This document shows positions 49,065 through 60,900 of a stretch of DNA of 64,000 nt, piece after piece; the stretch's first letter is position 1, and every line of letters begins with the position of its first letter. The notes beneath the pieces are model-generated. The model had not been told where the DNA came from, made no database searches, and saw nothing but the letters and a program-made list of their open reading frames with translations. This DNA is from Carposina sasakii (taxonomy: Eukaryota > Arthropoda > Insecta > Lepidoptera > Carposinidae). The position numbers and the translations under genes are program-made. Location: NCBI GenBank assembly GCA_014607495.2, contig CP053165.1, forward strand, positions 4,148,906 through 4,212,905, written 5' to 3'.

Positions 49065-52000
49065 TTATAACCTTTTTATATAAACTCTGTCGTCCACATG
49101 CGGCGGTTCAGGTACGATGAGGGGTTTTCCGTCCATCTTGATGTCAATGTACAGCGCTTTATACACACAGGTGAAGCCTGAACTATCTGCCGACTTGGCG
49201 GAATACGCGCTTGACGTGTCCATTCGCAGAAGGGTCAGTCCTCTTTGTTTTACCGCCTTTCTGGAAATAGAATTGGCACTCTTGGGTAATTGTCCTTACT
49301 TTCTGGATTTTGTATTCTTGTATTATTTATTGTACACACAAACATAAGACAATATAGTGACTTAACATAGTTACAGGAAGTGTACAAAGGGATGCATGTT
49401 TGCATCACTATTCCGTTCTAAGTAACTACAGAAATATTTGTACCTGCTACGAATTGTTTTCACCCACTTGTCTACCGAGTTTTAGAATATCTTATCTACC
49501 ATACACATCATGGCGCGAGGACCTAAAAGCTTTCGGTATGGCAGGAGAAAACGAAGTATCGAAAGGTCTATTTGAGTGAGGAGGCCCGTCTGGCAGGAGG
49601 GCAGTTTACTCAGCAATAGAAAAGATATTTAAAGAAAACATATTGAAATATCTATGTTCTATACGTATAACCCTGGGTTAAAGAAGAATAGAGATTGTTT
49701 TTTCCATTATGGCATGTAAAGAAGAATAACGGTTTATTTCATTATGTATAGAGCAAACGTTGCTGCACCAAAAGAAGTAAACAATTATCACACTCACTCA
49801 GTTTCCTTCAGTAAAGCATTCATGATCCCTCTTTTTCTCCAAGCGGGATGCGTGGCTGCTACCTTTACTTCCACCAGGGATGTATCTTCTGGGAACTTCT
49901 CCCAGAGCTTTGCTCCATCTTCTCGTCTTGCTAGGATATAGAGGATCTTTTGGAACTTTGAGTTCTGGCATCTTTGAGCTTGGCTAAGAAGGTCATTTCC
50001 ATTATCTTCCTTAAATTGTATAATACATTTTATGAACTTGTTAAAATCCCTTGTGACATAACATTAGGTTTTCTTCAGCTTATTGCAGTCCACTGCTGGA
50101 CATAGGCCTCCCACAGGGCACGCCACAAGGCTACCCACAGGGGGGTTTTGCCCTGGGTAGCTGGCTGGGTAGGCGGGTTGGTGACCGCAGTGTGATTTTC
50201 GAACGATGTTGTCAGTACGAGAGGCGCTGCTGCCCACCTCACGGAAACCCTTAATCGCCTCGTACGATACCCACGGGTAGGCAGGGGTGGTACAAATTGG
50301 TACTGTCCTAATGACTAACGCATAAACGCACAGCCTAACGAAACCTAAAGATCTCTGTATGACCTAGGCATCCGATAAGTAAGGATTTCTCGAAATTCAC
50401 ACGGGAACGGGAATTCTTCGGTTGCCGCTAGTTGATACAATCACAAGCTTCTTTGACAAGCTAGATTTCTGTAGCAGTGAGCTCACTATATCAGATGCTA
50501 TATTTTGGGAACTTCATTGATATTGGCCTTGGAATCTTATATTCCACCTACCTATGTTAAGCACAGAAGTTAATTATGCTGATTGATAAAACTATTACCA
50601 CTTTAAGTGGCACAACCCCACTTATCATGCATCCTACTACATTGCCGTCGCGATCCACTGCCTTAAACGATAGGCCTTCGAACAGGGAGTGTCTGCAGTA
50701 CTCCTCCAGTTCCACGCATGTGTCGTTGAGGCAGAGTCCAATGGCTGCGTTTAAAGGCTCATCTATGAAAAATGTTCTGGAATGTTTAAATAAAAAAGTT
50801 AGTCTATTTTAATGTGTCTTGTGTAGGTCTCATCTAAAGTAATTAAACTCGATATCGAAACCTACACAGTGGAAACAGTGATAAAATTGGGTATACGTTC
50901 TACAGTGCTTCTAAATTGTGTTGTATGTAGATTATTAGTCATCCTTGATCACAATCGATAGCGTTTCCTAAATTGCTTGATAGAACAGTTCAAGAAGCAA
51001 AGCAAGATTGCAGTCAATGCTTTCTAGGTCCCGCCTCTCATGTGTTTCTAAGTAGTAGTAGCAGCCATTTTGACGCTTTTAGCATAATGAATACATTATG
51101 ATCTGAACACATTATGCTCGGCAACAGACGGTGTGTAAAATCTGATATTGTCTCAACTTTTCTGTTCTATAGGTAGATCGGCATTGGTGATTCGTCACAC
51201 ATATGTATATCGTCTGTGGCCGGCATTATGCTGGATGGGTGATATGTGGACCAAAGTGTAAATTAAGGACCCCATCTTCCACCCTACGAGCTACCTTTAC
51301 AAGTTTAGCAGAAGCTGCCATATGCTGGATAGATTCTGGTGGAAAAGTTGGAAGGCGGTCCAGCATTTAGACTATGCAGGCTAATTTTACCGAAAGCAAT
51401 ATATTTGTTTTAATGTCACAGCATACCAAAGCCTACTAGATTTTCCTGTATTCTTAACCTAATAAATATGAGAAAAAGTTTGTACTTACTCACATTTTTA
51501 GTAAATTCATTATAATATCAGCATCACCCAGTACCACTGGCTCTACTCTGTAGTGATCTGCATCCATTGCTTGTTCTGAAAAATAGGAGCGGTTAATCTT
51601 ATAGCTCATAATGCTAAGTGACGTCAGTCTGTGTTTTACTATTAGCAGCGGTACAGATAATACATACATAATACAAGTACTATATCAGGTAGAGTCATAG
51701 GCGTCATAGGCGCATTTTTCGTTTTGATTTTAAATGTCATTTTTTACTATGTACCTATACTTTTTAAACTAAGGCGGCACATGTGTACTAATTCGCGGAT
51801 TAGATTAAATCTAGGATGACATTACTATCTTGTAATGGCCAACTTCCATACTGAAGGAACTAGAGATTTTAAAGAATCTCAGACTTTTTTCTTTCTAAAT
51901 TAGAAATTTTCTATGAAAACAATAATTGAAGATTATATCAGCAATATGCAAATCTCTCAAGATCGGTTATCGAAATTGGAAGTGAGTGGGGCTTAGTTTC

Positions 52001-52870
52001 ACAATAGCTATCTATAAAGTCTCATATGACCATTAAATAGGTAGGTATACTACACTCTCTCTCTCAGCCAGCCCAAAGGTTAAGGGAAATATTGGCACCA
52101 ATAATATGAGCGTCTGGTGCAAGTTCTTTACGCGACAGTTACATAAGACAAGTTAAATATTTAGTTTCTATTTTAAGTAGAAACTGTCTATCAGCTGCGG
52201 TATGAAGTTTACCCACTGTACATAATTCTTAAGTGTTGCTTGCCCCAGACTAGCTAACGTACAAGCTTAGGTAAAGTATATAATATTACCTATATCTTTG
52301 AATTTTAGAACCGCAACATCATTCATTATGGTCGATTCTGACCGTCACACTAAACGAAAACTGAAAATTAGACAGGTATGTCCCTCTCCATCCTTAACAT
52401 AAATGGCTACGATAAAAAGGGACAGGTAAGACTAATGATGACTAATCTTAAGTTTAGGTTTCAGTGTTATGGTCAGAAGAAACCATTATCTAACTTCTGT
52501 GCTACTTGCTCTATGTAGCCGAGCGAGATTAATTCGAAAGCTCAATCTAAAAGATTATTAATAATACAAATAAGAAATAGTTCCAGTACCTACTACGAGT
52601 ATTTAACGTGCTAGACAAAGCTTATAATTTTTTATCACAAAAAATCCCATCCGGAGGACCACCGTAACTAACGTTGCTTAGTCTGTAATATCGACATTTG
52701 ATAGCATCGGACACTGCGCAATCGAACTCGTCACGAGATGATAACACAATAACAGTATGTAAAGTATACTTAGTTTAATAGCTAGATAGAACGATAGCAC
52801 GTTTCTTTATTTATACTGATAAAAGTGAACACTACTTACCGGCTTTTAAACTCTGACTGTATGTTTTCAT
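49065..52870 (-). CDS. Insect arylalkylamine N-acetyltransferase-like protein (GNAT), paralog 1
   Basis: Five exons in transcript order: 52870-52840, 51575-51494, 50776-50599, 50009-49798, 49260-49065. Phases agree; the total is 699 nt, 232 aa. Insect AANATs acetylate dopamine, octopamine, serotonin or related amines, or fatty-acid acceptors, with acetyl-CoA in the cytosol. They act in cuticle sclerotisation, pigmentation and amine inactivation. Family marks are HYRVEPVVLGDADIIMNLLK at the start, FFIDEPLNAAIGLC (about 41-54), the GNAT fold strand VEVKVAATHPAWRKRGIM (143-160) and the terminal HVDDRVYIKRL. The acetyl-CoA loop reads RKRGIM where R-x-x-G-x-G/A is usual, so the last small residue is Met. 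An in-frame second ATG (51567) is an alternative start. The acceptor of exon 4 (tttaag) is weak. AATAAA on the minus strand lies at about 48690. Confidence 0.88.
50060..50345 (+). repeat. Dispersed 'cagtccactgctggac' repeat in the AANAT-1 intron 3
   Basis: The copy starts gcttattgcagtccactgct and contains aggcctcccacagggcacgc, ctgcccacctcacggaaacc and cgtacgatacccacgggtag. It lies about 50 bases upstream (in transcript order) of the exon 4 acceptor of AANAT-1. Confidence 0.75.
52328..52486. mobile_element. 159-bp MITE related to the one at 43880
   Basis: Arms 52328-52351 and 52463-52486 are inverted repeats at about 19 of 24 positions (atggtcgattctgaccgtca on the left). End words resemble 43880-44013. 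It lies in AANAT-1 intron 1. Confidence 0.55.
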
Positions 52871-53369
52871 ACAAAACACGCTGGATTTAGATTAAACGAG
52901 ACGTGTTTAAACCTGTTCATATCTTTCAACTGGCAGCATTAATAACAGATTCATCACAAAAAACACAAAGCTAACAAAACTAATTCACTAGATTACGATA
53001 ATAAAAAATTGCACTTTCTTAAGTACTTGGTCAGTAAATATTTATTTGTTTATGTTTTAATTTACTAATTTTAGTTGACAATATTGTGTTTGTATTCTGT
53101 GGTCACACGCTTAGACGCTTACTGGCTGTTTTGTTTGGTCGCCATTCGTACTACGCACATTTACATTATAACGGTGAAAGATAAAAATATTGTATAGATA
53201 TTTAAGGAGAAGCCGCTTATCGTTCAAGTGTTCTGTCCGGTGGATAATATGGGTACAATGATATCTTTGGACTATGCAGGTAGAATTATATTTAATTTAA
53301 TTTCACCCTGTGTAAGCTTGAAGGTGTAGGTTACTTTCATAAGCACTTCGAGGCGAGGTGACTTCGAAA

Positions 53370-53555
53370 AAACTACAAGTAACTAATTGTTAACTGTTGT
53401 TAACAATTTCTCTTTACTTGCTTGGCTTGCTGGAAGAGATCTCTGGTAGAGATAAGCTTGCCATTGTACATGCATCTCTTCTTTGATGTTGTATGCCATA
53501 TTTATTTTTGTGTATGTGCAATAAAGAATAAAGAATAAGAAAGAAAGTAATAAAT
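53370..53555 (+). repeat. LINE/SINE 3' tail with aataaag repeats
   Basis: ggctggaagagatctctgg, agagataagcttgccattgt and a terminal aataaagaataaagaataag run match the usual 3' tail of a moth non-LTR element. It explains minus-strand ORFs in this interval. Confidence 0.6.
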
Positions 53556-53620
53556 GATAAGCCAGAAAGAGCGGTGACGACAAGTGTAGTAGAAATACTG
53601 GGGCATAATATTATTAGTTA

Positions 53621-53898
53621 CTAGTGGACGCCCGCGACTCCGTCCGCGTGGACTACAGAAAAAAAAACAACTATAAGTTAAGTGGGACTTGTCACAATAT
53701 ATTCCTGAAAACTGCATCTAAATCGGTTCAGCCGTTTCTGAGATTAGCGTGCACAAATGCACAGACAAACAGACAAAAATTCAAAAAATCATTATTTTGG
53801 GTACTATTGCGTTGATAAAGGTATTCTATAAAAAAAATCATATATCTTCCATGTACAGACAGCGATCCGTTACATTTTTATTATATGTATAGATAGAT
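53621..53898 (+). repeat. Dispersed 'actagtggacgcccgcgac' repeat, copy 3
   Basis: The longest clean copy, from ctagtggacgcccgcgactc through gtgggacttgtcacaatata, gttcagccgtttctgagatt and tccatgtacagacagcgatc to ttattatatgtatagatag. It is inserted immediately after the LINE tail at 53370-53555. Confidence 0.8.
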
Positions 53899-54460
53899 AA
53901 TGTCTGCAGCTACAATCCATCGACAGCGAAATTCTCAGAGATGCAATGCGAAACGTGTATCATTATCTAGTAGAATTACCCTGTGAACTTGTTCAAGGAA
54001 TCTCAAATTGTTTTTATTTCCTTCAATAACAAACGAGTCGAGGTAGGCAACTCGTCTAACTTCTCGTGTCAGTAAACTCTGATTGGTAATTTAATGCATC
54101 TTTAACTATAATGAAGGTATGATACTCGTATACTCCAAGTGTTGCTGTGATATTTCTGCAGTCCAAGAGAGACCAAAATCTAAACTATTGGTTGCGAAAG
54201 CTAATGGAACTGCTGCTGATTATTGTAGCTTACTTGAATGAATGGGTCTCGAACTATTAGTAAATCGATGATACAATCTTTGTTATCAAAGTCATGTGGT
54301 CAACGTTATCAGCTATGACAACGATAACTTATTTCTAAGTTCTCGACAACTACGCACATGCCGTCTTGTTCTTTGATTTTCTTTTAACTTTTCCCTAATA
54401 GGATAAAAACTTTGCTATTTTCTGAATAACTAGAATTTTTGTCTTATTCTGCATACACAG

Positions 54461-56518
54461 GTCGTCTCTGAAAGTCACAGGTGGCTCCACCGATTTTTTA
54501 TATTGCACTAACAAAAGTGGATCCTGGGATAGAACTCCTGTCAATGTACCAGTTTTTAATATATATGGATTCAGTACTTGGGTATTAGACTGTAATGTAA
54601 ATAACCGGATCTAAAAGTCTTCTCCTTAAGTAACAGATGATATAAAATTAGCCGTGACGTATTGTCTTATGTTCTACATGTGGCATTGGAATTATGCTTA
54701 TGGGATTCAAATCTTGTTTAGACTATACCTACTATACTGCACGCTTTATTTACCTAAAGTAGGTAGCTACCTCTTCAGTATAGTATCACGCTATATTAGC
54801 CGGTGATAGAGGCGCTAGTGTCGACATAGTTTAAACTATTTCATTCACTTTTATTTAGTCCGATGATACTTCACCCATCATAGTTTGCTGATGTTCTGTT
54901 CTGCCAAGTGTTTTGTTACTTGATGTATTCAAATCACGATCAATTTATTTGTACGGTGAGGCCATTATGGGCAATGGCAGTTTGGAGTTTACAGTGAAAC
55001 ACGACTTTAAAACCGGCAGTTTGTCTACGTATGTTGTTGCCGCACTATGGACGAACGAACTGAATAAAACTTCAGTGACAATAAGAATTCAAGGATCAAT
55101 GAGGTACGAATATGAATTCTTTGCTGGAAATATGGTCATTTTAAAGTATGTGGTAAGAGTTCGTTGTTATGCATCTGCTTTAATTATGCATAAAAAAAAT
55201 TAACGTTGAAAGGTGAATCGGTCCATGAATTAGCCTCTATTTAGCTGTATGTTTTCTACCACCGGACGACCAGGGAAACGTCAAGGCGACACCGGTTCAC
55301 AGTTGAAATGTCGAAAACTAAGCGTTTTGCTGCTACATTCATATTGCGAACGGCCAAGCTATGGAACTCCCTGCCTGAATCCCTGTTCCCCAAGAAATAT
55401 AATCTTGCGGTCTTCAAGTCGAGAGTGAACCGGTTTCTTTTAGGCAAGCGCGCTCCAACTTAGACTGCAACGGTGCTTACCATCAGGCGCGTTGTGGTCA
55501 AGCGTAAGCCTATTTACAATAATAAAAAAAATTACACTATACTGTTGTTATTACTATGTTCATGGCTGTTGGTCTTCCTAATACCAAATAAATAAATGAA
55601 ACGAATTTTTTAAGTCGTGGTTAATGTCATTTTACTTGCATTTCTCCTGACAACTGTCCGGAAATATAAGAACAGGCTATAAGAATATAAAAATGATAAA
55701 AGATTTTGTGAAAGAGCAATGTATTAAGTGCATGTAGTGCAAATGTAGTAATTAAAATGGTACAGATCAGACAGGTCGATCATTAGGATACATAGTCCAT
55801 TCGTAGCGACTGACGTCGAAAGTCTAAGGGCAGCCTAAGCCCCACTTGCGGCAAAAGCTGACGTAAACAGAAATAAACTTAATTTTAAATTAAATCTAGG
55901 TGACATCTAGATACACACTTATTTATTGCCAATAGTTTGTGTTGTTTTCTACTCAGTACACCTTGGTACGAGTAGTAGGCGTATTGTATGCGTGCTACTT
56001 ACTCACCTTCGAGACACTGAAATAAAATTGAATATAATAAAATAAAGACATTATTTATTTCATTTATTACTTATTACTACTTAGTAGGTGGGTCATTGTC
56101 AAATTTTGAGCAGGTAGGTAAGAAGTTAAAAGGTCCTGAAATTTAAGTCTTTATAATGTGTTGGAATCTGTAGTAATTACTTAAATATGATATAAACAGT
56201 ATAAGATTGACGTATTACTCTTGGTTTTTCTTTAATTTCCACAATTTATAACTAAGGGGTATGCAAAATGTACAACTCTGTTACCGTCTCAAGTGTCTAC
56301 TGAAATACCAATAATGACCATGCTGTTACTGATAAAATTGGTCTGAGTATATTTTTATATGATTAAACTATCTTCAGTACTTAGATCATTCCCACAATCA
56401 GTTTATTTTGACACAATTAAATAATCAAGTATCACAATTTTGCTATAACATCCAAATATTTCTTTCTGGAGATAAGTTTACCTGCTCTGACTCTGACGGT
56501 CATTTGACAATGACCCAG
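54461..56518 (+). CDS. Uncharacterised gene candidate, three phase-matched exons
   Basis: Exon-like segments at 54461-54596, 54961-55152 and 56402-56518 have acceptor and donor sites and join without stops (donors AAT|GTAAAT, GTG|GTAAGA, CAG|GTACCT; all phase 0). They read about 148 residues: VTGGSTDFLYCTNKSGSWD and FNIYGFSTWVLDC in the first, GSLEFTVKHDFKTGSLSTY and ELNKTSVTIRIQGSMRYEYE in the second, SGDKFTCSDSDGHLTMTQ in the third. Beta-rich composition with spaced Cys and N-glycosylation-type NKT or NGS sites suggests an extracellular protein. The acceptor of the middle exon (gtgag) is poor, and start and end exons are not found. A LINE fragment (55257-55463) sits in the second intron. 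I do not recognise the family. Confidence 0.3.
55257..55510 (+). pseudogene. 3' end of a non-LTR retrotransposon ORF2
   Basis: An open frame from 55257 to the stop at 55461-55463 reads FAATFILRTAKLWNSLPES, then KYNLAVFKSRVNRFLLGKRA. This is the C-terminal tail of a Jockey/R-type reverse transcriptase protein (LWNSLP, then FKSR). Only the last ~69 codons remain, followed by a short 3' UTR ending in aataataaaaaaaa. It is 5'-truncated and of a different family from the copy at 27458-27800. Confidence 0.8.
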
Positions 56519-57125
56519 GTACCTACATTATTACTTTTATTACAAATTCCTATACATTACACGCTAAAAATTATACATTTACCTACTAGTAGCACATGAC
56601 TTCGCCCGCGTGATCATTAAAATTTCCCGTTTTCTTTCCCATGGGAATTTTGGGAATTATTTATCATCATAATATAATGTCTTAATGCTTCCCTATGCTC
56701 CTCAAGGAATATTTATGCCAAATGAAGTAGCTTTATCTGTGCATTGTCTGTCAGTCAGAAACGTAAAGTATACGATTTAAATATATAAATTGCCTCAAAG
56801 TGTCATTCTGAGAATAACATTATTAATATCACTAAACAGGAACAATATTATTCAAAAATAATACATAGGTAATATATGCCTAAATCTACAAGCTTTCGAT
56901 TTACCACAACTAAAGATTTACTATTATTATACGAGTAGGCGTTTAGGTACAGTATAATTATGAATAAAGCTAACAATAATCCTAATTAATTTATTAATTT
57001 TATAGATATTATTTGAATTGACTCAAAATTAGCTCACAATTTCATATTTATATCGTAATTGTCAGTAAAGAATGCTATTCTATATTCGCGAGCACTTTTC
57101 TTTTTAACAATATGACAGACTTTAA

Positions 57126-57955
57126 ATATCCATCGAGGGTTCGTCAACCACCGGCCCCCTCACCCTCCGCTGACCCTCGGACTTTAAATATACTAAAATA
57201 ACTACAATTTTTATTATTAAATGTATATTTTTTCATCAATTAATGTACTGGAGTTAATTTCTTCTAGATACTATGAATTGATTAAATTGTCGGGATTTTA
57301 AATTAATCTAAAAAAATTCTTATCCTAATCTAAATTTTACAAATTCGATACTATTACAGGTTTATAACACATTTTTGGCGATACTTAGCCTAAGAACCAC
57401 TGGGTTCTGGTTTTGTCAGATTAATTCAATTTTTAATCAGAGATTGTGATTGAGATCCAGCTCTACATTCCGGGGCAGATTCTGAGATTCTTGATTTTCT
57501 GTTTTTAATTTAACCCTGGAAAAGAAATTTATAATTTAGGTAACTGTATTTTATAACACTGGCCTGGCACATTAACATTTATTTATTAATCATTCATTTA
57601 TTTTGTTTATTCCGTTAAAAGAGCTTAAAACTAAATATAAAATCCCACAAAACTGCTTACGCGCCGTTTGACTTAAGGTTTTTTAGATTCAGATTCTATT
57701 AGGCATTATCGTAAATATTCGGAAGTTGAAATTTCATACAAAACTAGGATATATAATCCTGAAAATGGATTTGGTAAAGCCTATACGTATATATTAACAT
57801 AAATAGTTTTGCAGTAGCAGCTATTATATGCTCGCTAGATGCATGATCTCATTTCTCATCACGACTGTTGTTGTCTGTGATCGTGATTCGTGATCATGAG
57901 TTGTCATATTCGAGGGTCAGCAGAGGATCTACCTAAGGTCCTGTGCTGGGCGAAC
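57126..57955. repeat. Inverted arms of the foldback family around the end of AANAT-2
   Basis: ccctccgctgaccctcggac (ends 57181) and its inverted partner attcgagggtcagcagagg (from 57908) match the outer arms of the palindrome at 23327-23692. The ~700 bases between carry no family sequence I recognise. The right arm ends about 20 bases before the last clear exon of AANAT-2. Confidence 0.55.
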
Positions 57956-60900
57956 ACCTTGGCAATAGCTTACCTTAAGTTCCTTGATATACACTTTGGC
58001 TTCAACATGCGGAGGGTCAGGATGGGGCGCATCGGGCAGACTCGCGTATAGGACGCTGTAGATCTTCCTGAACTTTAGTCTTTCAGCTACGGCTGCGGAG
58101 AAGGCTGATGTGGTATCCATTCTTAAGGCACCAGCCCCGATCTCGTTGGCTATGCATCTGAAGGAAACATAAAGCTTAGTTCCGTGGAGGTTGGGCAGAA
58201 GTGTGCAAAATTACACCAGTTTCCACTTTTCAACGGTAAAAAAAATATCTTTTTTTACAAAAGAATCGCCATTCCGGTTTCGGTACGCAATGCAACTATG
58301 AATTTACATGATGATCATGAAACCGAATAATTTTAATTATCTCATTGCGAAGACGTATACTTATTTAGTGCTTTATGACAAGTGCCTACAAATTATGTAA
58401 TTAGCGCGGAAACAAGGAAGACTATGCGTGAATTTCTTTGTCTTGCTCTCAAGGTCAACACATTTGAATGATATAATTTAATAGTTCACGCTACGGTACC
58501 CAAAATACAATATGATCATGTGAATATTTTTTGGCTTCCTGGTGCGTGGTAGTAAAAAAAGTTTAATATTGTCAACCTGTCTTGCAGTCTTGTTAATTTG
58601 TATGTTGGTTTCAGTTACCTACATTCAAAATGTTAATACTGTTCATTGACATATTCATGGTTTATGAGTGCCTGTACCTACTGTAATACACCCTGCTAAT
58701 AAGTAGAATGGACGGGAATCTGACGCTTATAGATAGACGATAAAAACATTTATTTTATATACATGTATACTTATTAAATTTAGGGCTATTTGTCCAATGG
58801 TCAGATAGATCTATTTGAAGGATTAAATGGATGTTTTCTCTATGTTTAGAACAAGACAGTATCAAAATTAATCACTAAGAACTATCTGCATTAAGAAAAT
58901 CTATCTACCCTTATTTAATAAATTAGATATAGGATTTCCTGTCAGTCTCTACCTACCTATAGATATACAGACATATATATTTGTCGAACGATAACCTTTG
59001 ATCTCTTTTATTATATCCTAGACACGTGTCTAGAAGAATTCAAGGTAATACTATCTTTAGGAAGTACTACAGATACCATAATTAGTACCTACCTACATAC
59101 AGTTTCCGTATTCTAAGTATGCTAGAACGTTCCCATAAGTCACTTTCGTTTAGAGGCCATCCGTTTATCGAACCAGTGTAACTTCATTCATACTAATTTG
59201 CACCGCATTTTCAATTGTTAGGCGTGGATTCCAGTGACTTGGTAAAGCTTTTGGTAAGCTTATTTTATTTTAAACACAAATTTTAGTTTCCTCCTCCCGT
59301 TTGTGGGGTTTTAGACAATATAATAATTTTACAAGTGACAGCCAAGTACGCAAAGCTATCGAAATATAATAAGTTCGTTAAATTACTTTTTGAAGTGTAA
59401 GCGCTGTTGGTGGAAATGTTGCCATCACTTTTAGAACTTCGCTATCGCTTTTTTAAATTGTTACATTGAGGAACAGGGCCCATTATATTTGAGGTTGGCG
59501 GTTCTTCTTCTATTAATTCTATCAACCATGTTTTGTCACTTTTATCCTTAGTACCTACATGCATGTCATCTCACATTCAAACTACTCAATGCTTATTGTG
59601 GCTTTCAAGTTATTTCTAGAAAGACAAATTACATACATACATATAATCACGCCTTTATCCCTTACGAAATAGGCAGAGCACCAAGGGCCGATAGAACTAC
59701 ATGGTCTGACCAATTTGAGGGTATAGTTGAGATGTACATTGTACAAGTTCGGTTAGTAGTGACAGGTGGTCAGCCCATCACCTACAAAACACCAAGACCC
59801 TCTTGTCCCTCTACTGACTTATACAGTATGCCCGCGAAGAGAAGCAGCTGTAGTATTGTATGTTTTTTTTTTCACTCCCAGAGCAGCTTGGAAGAAATCA
59901 CTTAGGGCACTTGATCTCACTTTATAACATCACGTCATATCCCCATAATGTGATTGGTTGGTTGCTTTACGTTAACGCGATCGAGTTCGAAATGAAAACT
60001 CATACAGCCCTCCGGTTATCGTTATTGGTAATTGCTTGATCGGCAATCTGATGAAGATAGATTGTTTCGAGTATTTCTAATATTTCAATGAATAACTCCA
60101 TGTTAAATACTTCATGTGAGAGGAGTGTAGGGTTTACAGTTACGAGTACATCATATAAGTACGTGTGTCCTTCTAGCAAATTGCTTGCGTAACAATTGTA
60201 ATAATTACATGTCTTATTGTGCATTTATGTGAATTGTTTCATCACAGCATAACCTATATCTATACTGATCTATACATACAGGATGATTTTTGGTCGTCAA
60301 CGTTCCCGAAAACTACGGAATCTCCTCATCATCACGATCATTTTTCTCCATGGAAGCATACATGGGAAGTGTCTGGTTCCCAAGATATTAGGGGCCAAAG
60401 TTGAGTAAATAGGCGTTTTTCAGCATAAATGCACATAGACGCGCGTAACAAGATTTTTTCAAGAGAAATAATTAATATCTGTCTATAAAAAAAACTAGCA
60501 TAAACACTGGACACTATAAATTTCGCTCGATAATGTTTTTTTTTTTCAAAAAAATTACATTTTTTCCCAGCATTTTTTTTAGCATAAACTTACTTTATTT
60601 CATGTATAGAGTACGTACCCTTCATTATGGGTAGCAACGAAAAAACATCCTGTATGTCATGTGCTTATGGAGGCTTTACTAGAATACATACATCAGCTGC
60701 ATCTCCGTTCCCGCAAGTCGTAATAGTCAGGTGATACGCTAGCAACTTGTCACCGGTAACTTACATCTGTTCCCCCTATGCTAAATATGGCTGTGCGATC
60801 TCCTTTGTGATACTGCAGCTCAGGCTACCCCATCTCGGGAGGAACACAGCCATATGTATATGTGTATACGTAACGAAGAATTCAGTGGGACAAGGATGAA

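Noticed and set aside
54180..54240. Possible upstream exon for the uncharacterised gene after a ttctgcag acceptor
   Set aside because: The frames stop soon and none joins the next exon-like segment convincingly.
54466..54598. Minus-strand reading of the first exon-like segment (acceptor-like cattacag, then open frame)
   Set aside because: Also open, but the plus-strand reading has matching phases with two further segments, so I preferred it; the minus reading remains a weak alternative.
60785..60856. Short inverted atatggctgtg pair
   Set aside because: Only 11 bp arms about 50 bases apart; too short to call an element.
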